DNA of 64,000 bases from JANPCX01 sp050916095. GTDB taxonomy: Bacteria; Pseudomonadota; Gammaproteobacteria; Burkholderiales; Burkholderiaceae_C. Under the pieces are notes generated by a model. That model ran no database searches, was not told the DNA's origin, and was given only the letters and a program-made list of their open reading frames with translations. Numbering within the stretch: position 1 is the first letter of the stretch; each line of letters begins with the position of its first letter. Position numbers and translations under genes: made by a program. Where the stretch lies: assembly GCA_050916095.1 (NCBI GenBank), contig CP050901.1, positions 992,001-1,056,000 on the forward strand. Reading direction: 5' to 3'. Of this stretch, positions 35,667 to 43,999 are shown one piece after another.

Positions 35667-36728
35667 ATGAAACTGACTTCAGCACAGCGACACAGCTTGA
35701 CCTGGTTAGCGCTTTTTATTGGGGGTGGCTTACTTCTGTGGTTGCTCGCACCCGTGCTCACACCGTTCCTGGTGGCCGCGGTGCTGGCTTATGCACTGCA
35801 TCCGCTGGTAGAACGTTTGGTGGCTCGTCGTTGCCCTCGGCTCTTGGCTGTGGTGTTGGTGGAGGCGGCGGCGATCTTGGCGTGTTTGGCGCTGTTGCTG
35901 TTGATGGTGCCCATCTTGTCCAAAGAACTGCCGCTGCTGCGCGAGCAAATTCCACTCTTGGCCGATCGCATCAATGCGGCGGCGGCGCCTTGGCTGGCTC
36001 AATTGGGTGTGAACCTGGCCTTGGACACCGCGAGCATCAAGGCTTTCGTATTGAAGAACCTCAATGCCAATATGGAGGACTGGTTTGCTGCGTTGCTCAG
36101 CTCGGCGCGTATCGGTGGCAGCGTACTGATCACCATGCTCGGAATGGCCATGTTGGTGCCGGTGGTGTTGTTCTACCTGCTGATGGACTGGCCGCAGTTG
36201 GTGCAGCGTGTCAGGGCGCTGATACCACCACGTCGATTGCCTGTGGTGGAAAGTTTCTTGCAAGAGAGCGACCACGTGCTGGGCCAATACTTGCGGGGGC
36301 AGTTGTTGGTCATGGGCATTTTGGCGGCCTATTACGCGATTGGGCTGGCCGTCTTCGGTTTCGACTTGGCGGTGCCGGTGGGCGTGTTCACCGGCCTGGC
36401 CATTTTTATTCCCTACCTGGGATTTGGTTTGGGTTTGATCTTGGCCCTGTTGGCCGGTGTGCTTCAGTTTGCCAGTCTCTATGCTGTCGTGGCGGTGGCC
36501 GTGGTGTTTGGATTGGGCCAACTGATTGAAAGCCTTTACCTCACGCCCCGTTTGGTTGGAGAGAGAATTGGGTTGTCGCCACTGACAGTCATTTTTGCCT
36601 TGTTGGCGTTTGGTCACTTGTTTGGTTTTGTGGGCGTGCTTGTTGCGCTGCCTGTCAGCGCGGTCATGGTGGTGGCAGTGCGCCGCGCTCGCCAGCTCTA
36701 TGTTGAAAGCAAATTGTTCCGCGAATGA
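35667..36728 (+). CDS. AI-2E (PerM-like) family membrane transporter
   Basis: 353 residues from the ATG at 35667 (the frame opens at a TTG ten codons earlier). Eight or so hydrophobic segments, with the N-terminal pair LFIGGGLLLWLLAPVLTPFLVAAVLAYALHPLVE and the FIPYLGFGLGLILALLAGV and PLTVIFALLAFGHLFGFVGVLVALP blocks typical of the family. Members export varied solutes (autoinducer-2, sodium/proton antiport, permease-like); substrate is not predictable. It overlaps hda by four bases. Confidence 0.85.
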   Translation: MKLTSAQRHSLTWLALFIGGGLLLWLLAPVLTPFLVAAVLAYALHPLVERLVARRCPRLLAVVLVEAAAILACLALLLLMVPILSKELPLLREQIPLLADRINAAAAPWLAQLGVNLALDTASIKAFVLKNLNANMEDWFAALLSSARIGGSVLITMLGMAMLVPVVLFYLLMDWPQLVQRVRALIPPRRLPVVESFLQESDHVLGQYLRGQLLVMGILAAYYAIGLAVFGFDLAVPVGVFTGLAIFIPYLGFGLGLILALLAGVLQFASLYAVVAVAVVFGLGQLIESLYLTPRLVGERIGLSPLTVIFALLAFGHLFGFVGVLVALPVSAVMVVAVRRARQLYVESKLFRE

Positions 36729-37438
36729 AACAAATTCCCCTGAGCCTGGGGCTCGAATCCACGCTGGAGCTAGACGATGTGGTGCAAGGTGCCAATGGAC
36801 TGGCTTTGTCGCATCTGAAGGCGCTGAGCCCGCGGGCGGCTTGGGCTGCGTCGTCGAACACTATCCCAGAGCAACCCGCGCCCATTTACCTTTGGGGCCC
36901 GCAAGCCACAGGCAAAACCTATTTGCTCAAAGCGCTGGCCCGTCGCTGGCGCAGCGAAGGCGCTCATGTGGGTTTTTTCTCAGCCCTCGACCCAGCGCCG
37001 TGGTTGTTGGACGATTCCTGGTCGCTGGTCTTGCTCGACGACTGCGATCGTTTTGACGCCGAACAACAACAAGCGGCCTTCACCCTTTTTGTGGAAGCGG
37101 CCACCCACGGCTTCAGCCTGGTCGCCGCCGGTCGCTTGCCCCCGGTCGATTTACCCTTGCGCGACGACCTGCGCACCCGTTTGGGCTGGGGCCATGTGCT
37201 GGCCTTGTCGCCGCTGAACGAATCTGAAACCCGCGCGGCGGTGCGCCAAGAGGCCGACAGGCGCGGTATTTTTCTGTCTGATGAGGTGATGAACCACTTG
37301 CTCACCCACTTTGACCGAGATCTCAAAAGCCTGATTGGTTTGCTGGATCGTTTGGATGAGTATTCACTCTCCCACAAACGCCAAGTGACCGTGCCTTTGC
37401 TAAAAAAAATGCTGGCCGAGGAGGGCGGTTTGGAATGA
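36725..37438 (+). CDS. hda: DnaA regulatory inactivator Hda
   Basis: 237 residues homologous to the AAA+ domain of DnaA: Walker A-type LWGPQATGKT, Walker B LVLLDDCDRF, and box VII/sensor regions at DLPLRDDLRTRLGWG and DRDLKSLIGLLDRLD. The N terminus MKQIPLSLGLE carries the sliding-clamp-binding motif (QIPLSLGL). It promotes hydrolysis of DnaA-bound ATP after initiation. ATGA overlaps with the permease gene upstream and the HAD gene downstream indicate a tightly coupled set. Confidence 0.92.
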   Translation: MKQIPLSLGLESTLELDDVVQGANGLALSHLKALSPRAAWAASSNTIPEQPAPIYLWGPQATGKTYLLKALARRWRSEGAHVGFFSALDPAPWLLDDSWSLVLLDDCDRFDAEQQQAAFTLFVEAATHGFSLVAAGRLPPVDLPLRDDLRTRLGWGHVLALSPLNESETRAAVRQEADRRGIFLSDEVMNHLLTHFDRDLKSLIGLLDRLDEYSLSHKRQVTVPLLKKMLAEEGGLE

Positions 37439-38127
37439 ATCTGTGCCTATTCGACTTGGACGACACCCTGTTGCCCCTGGACTCTGACCACGCTTGGGGG
37501 GGATTTTTGGTGCGCAAAGGGTGGGTGGATCCGATAGCCTTCAAACAAGGCAATGACGCGTTCTTCGCGCAGTACCAGGCGGGCACGCTTGACATCCACG
37601 CCTACATCGCATTTGTGACCAAACCGCTGCGAGTGCGCAGTGCTGCGGTACTGGCAGCGGCGCACGAAGAATTCATGCACGAGGTGATCAAACCTCAACT
37701 GCGCCCGAGTGCGCTGGCGCTGGTGGCAGAACATCAAGAACAAGGCGATAGCGTGGCTTTGGTCACGGCCACCAACGAGTTTGTCACCGCGCCCATTGCA
37801 CGGGCCTTGGGCATCGACACCTTGATCGCGGTGCAGTTGCAGCGCGACGCAAGCGGTACCATCACGGGCTTGATTGAAGGCGTTCCCAGCTACCGCGAGG
37901 GCAAAGTCACTCGTGTTGAGCAGTGGTTGGCTGAGCAAGGCAGGCACTGGCAGAGTTTTGAGCGCATCAGCGTTTACAGCGACTCGGCCAATGACCTGCC
38001 ATTGCTTGAACGTGCCACCCATCCAGTGGCCACCAACCCATCATCCTCGTTGCGAGCCCTCGCGCAAGCGCGTGGCTGGCGCATCTTGAACTTGTTCGAT
38101 CCCGACCCTGCATCCACCCACCCATGA
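37435..38127 (+). CDS. HAD-IB family phosphatase (SerB-like)
   Basis: 230 residues. The HAD nucleophile motif is FDLDDTL near residue 6, motif II ALVTAT, motif III lysine in SYREGKVTRV and motif IV YSDSANDLPLL. The layout matches the HAD-IB PSPase-like group, which acts on small phosphate esters. Position between hda and pcnB is common in Burkholderiales. Exact substrate unknown. Confidence 0.85.
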   Translation: MNLCLFDLDDTLLPLDSDHAWGGFLVRKGWVDPIAFKQGNDAFFAQYQAGTLDIHAYIAFVTKPLRVRSAAVLAAAHEEFMHEVIKPQLRPSALALVAEHQEQGDSVALVTATNEFVTAPIARALGIDTLIAVQLQRDASGTITGLIEGVPSYREGKVTRVEQWLAEQGRHWQSFERISVYSDSANDLPLLERATHPVATNPSSSLRALAQARGWRILNLFDPDPASTHP

Positions 38128-39722
38128 TCAAAAAGTTCATCGACAAACTGCTCGGTAAAACCACGTCCGTCGGCGCGACCAAGGGCACACCGCTTGGCAA
38201 ACGTGTCGAGGTACCGCACAGCGAGCACGCGATCGATTTGTCCCTGGTGGACGACCGTGCGGTGAAAGTGGTGCAAACACTCAGCGAAGCGGGGTTCGAG
38301 GCCTACATCGTCGGGGGCGCAGTTCGTGACTTGCTGCTGGGCTTGCGCCCCAAGGACTTCGACGTGGCCACCAATGCCACGCCCGAACAAGTCAAAGGTT
38401 TGTTTCGGCGTGCCTTCATCATTGGCAGGCGCTTTCGTATCGTGCACGTGGTTTACGGCCGAGGCCGTGAACACGAGGTGATTGAGGTCTCCACTTTCCG
38501 TGCGATGGTGGATGCCGCGGCTTCCGAACAAGTGGCGGGCAACGAAAAAACGTCCAAGAGCGAGTTGGCGGGCAAAACCCATGTGGTCGATGCCGAAGGC
38601 CGTGTGCTGCGCGACAACGTGTGGGGTCCCCAAATCGACGATGCAGCGCGGCGCGACTTCACCGTCAACGCCATGTACTACGACCCGCAGCGCCAAATCG
38701 TGGTCGATTACCACAAGGGCATTCAAGACGCGCGCAAAAAGCTGCTGCGCATGATTGGCGACCCGACCAGCCGCTACCGCGAAGATCCGGTTCGTATCAT
38801 TCGCGCGGTTCGTTTCGCAGCCAAATTGGGTTTTGAAATTGAGCCCAAAACCCGCGCCCCGATCAAAGAGATGGCCACGCTGCTGGAAAACGTGCCTCAG
38901 TCTCGGCTGTTTGACGAACTCATCAAGTTGTTGCAAACCGGCCATTCACTCAAGAGCTTGCAGGAGTTGCGCAAGCAGGGCTTGGACAAGGGTGTGTTCC
39001 CGCTGTTGGACCCCATCCTCGTGCACAGCGCCGAAGGCAGTGCCCGCCGAAAATTCATCGAACTGGCCCTGACCGACACCGATCGACGTGTTGGCGAAGG
39101 TAAACCCGTGGCGCCGAGTTTTATGCTGGCCTGCATGTTGTGGCATGACGTCCTTAGTCAGTGGGCCGTGTTCAAGCAGCGCGGCGAGGCTCCGTTCCCC
39201 GCTTTGCAACAGGCGGTGGATGCGGTTTTTGACGCACGCATAGGCGACATCTCCGGTCGCGGCAAACTCGGTGCCGACATGCGCGAAATCTGGATGATGC
39301 AGCCGCGTTTTGATCGCCGCGTTGGCAGCTCGCCTTTCAGCTTGATCGATCAACCCCGTTTCCGCGCGGGATTTGACTTCCTGCGCTTGCGTGCCGATGT
39401 GGGCGAGTTGCCCGTGGAGTTGGCCGAATGGTGGGAAGATTTTTCGCTGGGTAGCGAGGAAGAGCGCCGCGCGTTGATGGAGTTGGCCCAAGAGCAACAA
39501 AGAGCGCAGCAAAAGTCGCAAGCCAAACGAGTGCCTCGCCGAGTTCCTGGGGCGTCTGATGCCACACCTGCTGTGCCGGTGGCTGCAGTGGCACACGAGA
39601 CAGCTGAGCCAGGCGCGTTGGAAGAGGTCGTCAAGAAACGCCGCCGTCGTCGTCGCAAACCAGCCGGCGGTGGCTTGGGCGCGTCTGCCAGTGTTGACGC
39701 AGGGACTGCGACGGGCGACTGA
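38124..39722 (+). CDS. pcnB: Poly(A) polymerase I
   Basis: 532 residues. The class II nucleotidyltransferase head has YIVGGAVRDLLLGLRPKDFDVATNATPEQV, where the DFD pair binds metal, and RRDFTVNAMYYDP; the RNA-binding region has DPTSRYREDPVRIIRAVRFAAKLGF. The C-terminal 80 residues are basic (KKRRRRRRKPAGG), suited to RNA contact. It adds 3' oligo(A) tails that promote decay of RNAs. It overlaps the HAD gene by four bases. Confidence 0.93.
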   Translation: MIKKFIDKLLGKTTSVGATKGTPLGKRVEVPHSEHAIDLSLVDDRAVKVVQTLSEAGFEAYIVGGAVRDLLLGLRPKDFDVATNATPEQVKGLFRRAFIIGRRFRIVHVVYGRGREHEVIEVSTFRAMVDAAASEQVAGNEKTSKSELAGKTHVVDAEGRVLRDNVWGPQIDDAARRDFTVNAMYYDPQRQIVVDYHKGIQDARKKLLRMIGDPTSRYREDPVRIIRAVRFAAKLGFEIEPKTRAPIKEMATLLENVPQSRLFDELIKLLQTGHSLKSLQELRKQGLDKGVFPLLDPILVHSAEGSARRKFIELALTDTDRRVGEGKPVAPSFMLACMLWHDVLSQWAVFKQRGEAPFPALQQAVDAVFDARIGDISGRGKLGADMREIWMMQPRFDRRVGSSPFSLIDQPRFRAGFDFLRLRADVGELPVELAEWWEDFSLGSEEERRALMELAQEQQRAQQKSQAKRVPRRVPGASDATPAVPVAAVAHETAEPGALEEVVKKRRRRRRKPAGGGLGASASVDAGTATGD

Positions 39723-39733
39723 AAGGCTGCACT

Positions 39734-40261
39734 TTGAGCCGCCTCGCCGCAGTGTCTACGGCCTCCTCGGCGCCGCTGTCCTATGTGGGGCTGGGGGCCA
39801 ATTTGGGTTCGCCCATCGAGGCCTTGCGGCAAGCATTGGTGGCCCTACGCGGTTTGCCAGAGACCCACCTTGAGGCTGTCTCCTCGCCCTACCGAACTGC
39901 GCCGTTAGAAGCCAGCGGCCCCGACTTCATCAACGCCGTGGCGGCGCTGCGCACGCGCTTGGCCCCCGAGGTGTTATTGCGGCACTTGTTGTCCATCGAG
40001 CAGGCGCACGGCCGCGAGCGGCCCTATCGCAATGCGCCACGAACGCTGGATTTGGATTTGCTGCTCTTCGGCGACTGCGTGCTCAACACGCAGTCACTGA
40101 TCCTGCCCCATCCGCGTTTGCATCTACGACAGTTTGTGCTGGTGCCGCTGTTGGAGCTGAACCCGCAGCTCAGCGTCGTGGGCCTGGGCGCGGTGCGCGA
40201 CCTGTCCAACGCGCTGCCCGATCAACCCATCGAACGCCTTGACGAAAGTTTGCTGTCGTGA
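39734..40261 (+). CDS. folK: 2-amino-4-hydroxy-6-hydroxymethyldihydropteridine pyrophosphokinase
   Basis: 175 residues; folate-pathway enzyme that pyrophosphorylates the pterin. The conserved SYVGLGANLGSP, RTAPLEASGPDFINAVAAL, HGRERPYRNAPRTLDLDLLLFG and LPHPRLHLRQFVLVPLLEL blocks are all present. No ATG fits the conserved N terminus, so a TTG at 39734 (MSRLAAVSTASS) is used; a GTG at 39752 is an alternative. It follows pcnB by 11 bases, a frequent arrangement in this order. Confidence 0.94.
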   Translation: MSRLAAVSTASSAPLSYVGLGANLGSPIEALRQALVALRGLPETHLEAVSSPYRTAPLEASGPDFINAVAALRTRLAPEVLLRHLLSIEQAHGRERPYRNAPRTLDLDLLLFGDCVLNTQSLILPHPRLHLRQFVLVPLLELNPQLSVVGLGAVRDLSNALPDQPIERLDESLLS

Positions 40262-40393
40262 CGATGCTGCCTGTGCCTGGTTCCGTGCAAACCGCCGGGC
40301 TGCGCATTTTGTCCAATCCGTTCATGACCCACAGCGTCTGGGCAGACTTGTGCCCATGGGGTTCGGTACCTCAGTTTTCAGAATCTGATGCGT

Positions 40394-40840
40394 TCAGCGC
40401 TTGGCTTCTTCAAGCACCTGGTTTTCAAAGTACCGCTGGGCGCTGAAGGCGATGGTGGCCATCAGCGCACTGCCGCCGAGCAACAAGGCCAACACCACAC
40501 CCAGCACAGCGCCCCAACCGCTCTCGCTGGTGGTTTGTCCGGCGTTGTGACGCGCATTCCATTTGTCATCCGGCGTCAGGCCATAAACGATGGCGGTGAG
40601 CATGGTCGCCGCAATCATGAAACCCAGCAGGGGGATCAACACCCAGGCGAGTTTGTCGTCTTGCCCCAGGGTTTGCATGCGATGAACGCCGATCCAACCC
40701 AGCAAGCTGGGCCATGGGTGCAGCCAGCCCCAGCGGTCTTGAAAACCATAGAGATAAAAGCGGTGCAACCCCAGGCAACCGCCCAGCACGGTGATCCAGG
40801 TGGCCCAGGTTTTCGATTTGGTGGAGGTGTTGGCGGCCAT
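40394..40840 (-). CDS. TM2-like membrane protein
   Basis: 148 residues. The N-terminal half has LGGCLGLHRFYLYG (around 18-31), a version of the TM2 motif, and the second half has three more hydrophobic stretches (AWVLIPLLGFMIAATMLTAIVYG, LGVVLALLLGGSALMATIAF). It is a small inner-membrane protein of unknown role. It lies one base after the stop of the acetyltransferase gene, so probably in the same transcript. Confidence 0.7.
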   Translation of the reverse strand: MAANTSTKSKTWATWITVLGGCLGLHRFYLYGFQDRWGWLHPWPSLLGWIGVHRMQTLGQDDKLAWVLIPLLGFMIAATMLTAIVYGLTPDDKWNARHNAGQTTSESGWGAVLGVVLALLLGGSALMATIAFSAQRYFENQVLEEAKR

Positions 40841-40841
40841 A

Positions 40842-41393
40842 TCAGCTGCCGTCCACGGGGGTTTGGCTGTTGCCCCAACCCAAGGCGCGCTGCATCAGCA
40901 CCACATCGCGCCAGGCGTCCATCTTCCAGCCCGCCGCTTTCATCACGCCAATATGCTCAAAACCCAAAGCGCGGTGAACACCCACCGAAGCCGCATTGGC
41001 TGAGTCTCCAATCACCGCCAACATTTGCCGTGCGCCACGGGCTTCACACTGCGCGATCAGTTCAGCCAACAAGGCCCGTCCGAGGCCCTTGCCAGCGGCC
41101 TTTTGCGCCAGGTAAATCGAGTCTTCCACACAAAAACGGTAGGCGCGGCGGGGCCGAAAGGTGTTGGCGTAGGCGTATCCCAACACTTCGTCGCCTACTT
41201 GGGCCACCAACCAGGGCCAACCATTGGCCAGCACGCTGTCGCGGCGCTGCTGCATTTCTGCCAGGTCGGGCACATCAAGTTCAAAGGTGCCCGTGCCATG
41301 CTCCACATGCCAGCCGTAAATGGCGGTGATGGCGGCCAGGTCTGTGGGCAGGCTGGGACGAACGATGGTGGAGGGGGGCAAGGGCGTTGACAT
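40842..41393 (-). CDS. GNAT acetyltransferase, phosphinothricin N-acetyltransferase-like
   Basis: 183 residues from the ATG at 41393; a longer start at 41477 adds 28 unconserved residues. The PAT-like core is visible: VRPSLPTDLAAITAIYGWHVEHGTGTFEL, GYAYANTFRPRRAYRFCVEDSIYL and the acetyl-CoA loop KAAGKGLGRALL, then FEHIGVMKAAGWKMDAWRDVVLMQR. Members acetylate amino groups of amino-acid analogues such as phosphinothricin or methionine sulfoximine; the true substrate is not known here. Confidence 0.85.
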   Translation of the reverse strand: MSTPLPPSTIVRPSLPTDLAAITAIYGWHVEHGTGTFELDVPDLAEMQQRRDSVLANGWPWLVAQVGDEVLGYAYANTFRPRRAYRFCVEDSIYLAQKAAGKGLGRALLAELIAQCEARGARQMLAVIGDSANAASVGVHRALGFEHIGVMKAAGWKMDAWRDVVLMQRALGWGNSQTPVDGS

Positions 41394-41676
41394 GGGCGCT
41401 CTGGTTGGTTCGTTCGGGCACGCTGGCGTGAAGGCAGGTGCTGAGTTTATAATCAGAGGCTTCGGTGGCGGTCGCATGTTCGATGTGGTTGCGAGGGTCT
41501 TCCCCCAACCCCTTTGGCACGCGGCGTATCTACGACACCAAACCTGGTGGCTTCGCGGTGGTGAGAGCTTCGTTTTGACAAGGCTTTGAAACCCCCATTA
41601 GGCCGCTCCATGCTCTGCTCGCTGCTTGGGTGTCTCCTTGTGCGGTAGGCGAACTGTCAAACTTGAAGGAAACATC
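41394..41676 (+). other. Upstream region of rpsP
   Basis: 283 bases without a supportable gene, between the divergent acetyltransferase gene and rpsP. A perfect TATAAT occurs at 41448-41453 on the plus strand, about 225 bases before rpsP; no good -35 box is spaced to it. It is a weak promoter candidate for the rpsP operon. Confidence 0.35.
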
Positions 41677-41925
41677 ATGGTCGTGATTCGACTCTCCCGC
41701 GGCGGCGCCAAGAAGCGTCCTTTTTACAACCTGGTCGTGGCCGACTCCCGTGAGCGCCGTGACGGCCGCTTCATCGAGCGCGTGGGTTTTTACAACCCAG
41801 TCGCTGCCGGTGCCGAGCAGCCTTTGCGTGTGGCGTTTGACCGCGTCGAGTACTGGAAGAGCAACGGCGCCCAGCTGTCGCCCACCGTGGCACGTTTGGT
41901 TGAACAAGCCAAGGCCAAGGCCTGA
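41677..41925 (+). CDS. rpsP: 30S ribosomal protein S16
   Basis: 82 residues starting MVVIRLSRGGAKKRPFYNLVVADSRERRDGR, the standard bS16 N terminus. The ATG at 41677 follows GAAGGAAACATC (ribosome site GAAGGA). First gene of the canonical rpsP-rimM-trmD-rplS operon, with rimM starting 42 bases later. Structural component of the 30S body. Confidence 0.97.
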   Translation: MVVIRLSRGGAKKRPFYNLVVADSRERRDGRFIERVGFYNPVAAGAEQPLRVAFDRVEYWKSNGAQLSPTVARLVEQAKAKA

Positions 41926-41967
41926 GTTTTATCGGACCTCGATTGAATCGTTCTTGAAGGTTAGGCA

Positions 41968-42564
41968 GTGAACCCGTCGTCGAGTGCGAAGGGCGCTCAG
42001 TTCGAAGAAGGCTCTGCCTGGCCAGATGATGCGGTGGAAGTGGGCCGCATCGTGGATGCCTGGGGTATCAAAGGTTGGATCAAAGTCCTTCCCTTTGCCA
42101 AAGACCCCCAGGCCTTGTTCTCGACCACGCGCTGGTTCTTGAAAGCGCCCGAGAGCCGCTTGGGTCAACCCAAGCCCCCTGTTTCTGCGAAGTACCCCTC
42201 TTTGCTCAAGGTCGTCGAGGCCAAAGCACATGGCGAGGTGGTCGTCGCCCACGTCCGCGATGTGCCCGACCGAAACGGAGCAGAGGCGCTGATCGGATGT
42301 CGCGTTTTCGTTCCTCGCAGCAGTTTCCCAACGCCCGAGGCCGGCGAGTACTACTGGACAGATTTGATCGGCATGGCGGTGGTTAACCGCCAAGGCGATT
42401 CGCTGGGAACCGTGACGGGTTTGCTCGACACCGGCCCGCACAGCGTCTTGCAAGTGCAACTGCCTCAAGCCGATGAGCGCTTGATCCCGTTCGTCGCCGC
42501 CTATGTGGACGATGTGAACGTCGCCTCTCGCGTGATCACGGTTGACTGGGGTTTGGACTACTGA
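41968..42564 (+). CDS. rimM: 16S rRNA processing protein RimM
   Basis: 198 residues, starting at a GTG (41968). RimM N-terminal segment VEVGRIVDAWGIKGWIKVLPFAKDP and the C-terminal PRC-barrel with EYYWTDLIGMAVVNRQGDSLGTVTGLLDTG and IPFVAAYVDDVNVASRVITVDWGLDY are clear. It assists 30S assembly with S19. Within the rpsP operon. Confidence 0.96.
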   Translation: MNPSSSAKGAQFEEGSAWPDDAVEVGRIVDAWGIKGWIKVLPFAKDPQALFSTTRWFLKAPESRLGQPKPPVSAKYPSLLKVVEAKAHGEVVVAHVRDVPDRNGAEALIGCRVFVPRSSFPTPEAGEYYWTDLIGMAVVNRQGDSLGTVTGLLDTGPHSVLQVQLPQADERLIPFVAAYVDDVNVASRVITVDWGLDY

Positions 42565-42581
42565 GTCGCTGAAGGGCGAAT

Positions 42582-43337
42582 GTGCGCTTTGATGTCATCA
42601 CCCTGTTCCCCGAGCTTTTTGCGCCCCATCTGACGCAAGGCATCACCCGCCGTGCGTTTGAGTCGGGACAAGTCGACGTCAAACTCTGGCCACTGCGGGA
42701 TTTCGCCCAAAACAACTACCGCCGTGTGGACGACCGTCCTTATGGTGGTGGACCCGGCATGGTCATGATGGCTGAGCCATTGGCTTTGGCGTTGGCTGCG
42801 GCCCGCCAAGCCCGTTCAGGTCTGGCAGGCCCGGTGATTCATTTCACGCCCACTGGACAACCCATCACCCAGGCCTGGGTGCGTGAATTCGCTACTTCCT
42901 CTGGTGCAGTGCTGCTGTGCGGGCGGTATGAGGGCATAGACCAGCGATTGCTCGAGCGGCATGTGGACCTGGAATTGAGCCTTGGTGATTTTGTGCTGTC
43001 TGGGGGCGAGCTGCCTGCATTGGCCCTGATTGATGCCGTGGCCCGCCTGCAGGACGGTGTACTGGGCGATGCTCAGTCTCACCTGCAAGACAGTTTTTCC
43101 GATGGTTTGCTCGACTGCCCGCATTACAGCCGCCCCGAAGTGTGGGCTGTGGATGGGCAGGAACAGCCCGTTCCGGAGGTGCTTTTATCGGGCAACCACG
43201 CCGCCATTGCGCGCTGGCGGCGCGAGCGCTCCCTGGAGATCAGTGCCCGTCGTCGGCCCGATTTGATTGCTGCCGCGCGGGTTGCTGGGCGTTTGTCGGC
43301 TCAAGATATTGCCTTTCTGGCCACACTGGGGCTATAA
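42582..43337 (+). CDS. trmD: tRNA (guanine-N1)-methyltransferase
   Basis: 251 residues starting at GTG (42582). Methylates G37 of tRNA. SPOUT-fold features: RFDVITLFPELF, YGGGPGMVMMAEPL, the knot region LLCGRYEGIDQRL, and the DFVLSGGELPALALIDAVARL loop with SAM contacts, plus HYSRPEVW near the C terminus. Full length. A promoter for rplS overlaps its final codons. Confidence 0.97.
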   Translation: MRFDVITLFPELFAPHLTQGITRRAFESGQVDVKLWPLRDFAQNNYRRVDDRPYGGGPGMVMMAEPLALALAAARQARSGLAGPVIHFTPTGQPITQAWVREFATSSGAVLLCGRYEGIDQRLLERHVDLELSLGDFVLSGGELPALALIDAVARLQDGVLGDAQSHLQDSFSDGLLDCPHYSRPEVWAVDGQEQPVPEVLLSGNHAAIARWRRERSLEISARRRPDLIAAARVAGRLSAQDIAFLATLGL

Positions 43338-43338
43338 T
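43309..43338 (+). promoter_or_regulatory. Promoter of rplS
   Basis: TTGCCT (43309-43314) and TATAAT (43333-43338) with an 18-base spacer, overlapping the trmD stop. It lies about 100 bases before rplS and would allow L19 expression apart from the operon. Confidence 0.6.
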
Positions 43339-43443
43339 CAAAGGCTTTTCGATCCTCTGCCACGCCGTACCCAGGGCTTTAGCTTCTTGGTACACCCAAC
43401 ATTTTCAAACCCAGCGTGGGCACGATCACTGGAGTAAAGCAAC

Positions 43444-43797
43444 ATGGATTTGATCCAAACCCTTGAGCAAGAAGAAATTGCTCGTCTGAACAAGACCATC
43501 CCTTCATTTGCCCCTGGCGACACGGTTATCGTGAGCGTCAACGTGGTTGAAGGCACCCGCAAACGCGTGCAGGCCTATGAAGGCGTTGTGATTGCCAAAC
43601 GCAATCGCGGCCTGAATTCCAGCTTCATCGTGCGCAAGATCTCCAGCGGCGAAGGCGTGGAGCGTACCTTCCAGCTTTACAGCCCTTTGATTTCCTCCAT
43701 CGAAGTCAAACGCCGCGGCGACGTCCGCCGCGCCAAGCTGTACTACCTGCGTGACCGCTCCGGCAAGTCGGCACGTATTAAAGAAAAGTTGGCTTGA
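43444..43797 (+). CDS. rplS: 50S ribosomal protein L19
   Basis: 117 residues, with FAPGDTVIVSVNVVEGTRKRVQAYEGVVIAKRNRG, FIVRKISSGEGVERTF and VKRRGDVRRAKLYYLRDRSGKSARIKEKLA, the complete bL19 sequence. It sits at the 30S-50S interface. The last gene of the rpsP operon; a hairpin cluster then an intrinsic terminator follow. Confidence 0.97.
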   Translation: MDLIQTLEQEEIARLNKTIPSFAPGDTVIVSVNVVEGTRKRVQAYEGVVIAKRNRGLNSSFIVRKISSGEGVERTFQLYSPLISSIEVKRRGDVRRAKLYYLRDRSGKSARIKEKLA

Positions 43798-43805
43798 TGC
43801 AGTCA

Positions 43806-43909
43806 CCGCAGCGATAGCTGCGGCAAGGCGAAGCCTTGAGGCGACTTTCGACAAAAGCTCGCCTGACGTTAGGCAAGGCCGCGTCAGCGGCCTCAATGCG
43901 CGAGCATTG
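43806..43909 (+). repeat. Cluster of short hairpins after rplS
   Basis: Successive inverted repeats in about 100 bases: CCGCAGC/GCTGCGG (43806-43823), CAAGGC/GCCTTG (43824-43838), GCCT/AGGC (43861-43874), AGGCCGC/GCGGCCT (43876-43893) and CAATGC/GCATTG (43894-43909). It has no recognisable protein product. The dense run of stems suggests a repeat element or structured 3' region of the rplS transcript. Confidence 0.55.
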
Positions 43910-43960
43910 AAGCGAGGTTTCGATAGAAATTGGCTTAAGCCCAGTTCTCTTGCCAGAAGG

Positions 43961-43983
43961 AAGCCGCCTTTGGGCGGCTTTTT
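43961..43983 (+). terminator. Rho-independent terminator of the rpsP operon
   Basis: AAGCCGCC (43961-43968) pairs with GGCGGCTT (43973-43980) around TTTG and is followed by TTT. It lies just before the start of the NUDIX gene, so it ends the ribosomal transcript. Confidence 0.75.
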
Positions 43984-43999
43984 CACGTCCAATAGCGGA

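Noticed and set aside
35564..36529. 321-codon plus-strand frame overlapping the PerM-like gene in another frame
   Set aside because: The PerM-like frame is hydrophobic with family motifs; this frame is Gly/Arg-rich without motifs.
43751..43999. N-terminal extension of the NUDIX gene
   Set aside because: The extension would translate the hairpin cluster and the terminator of the rpsP operon; the conserved protein begins at 44000.
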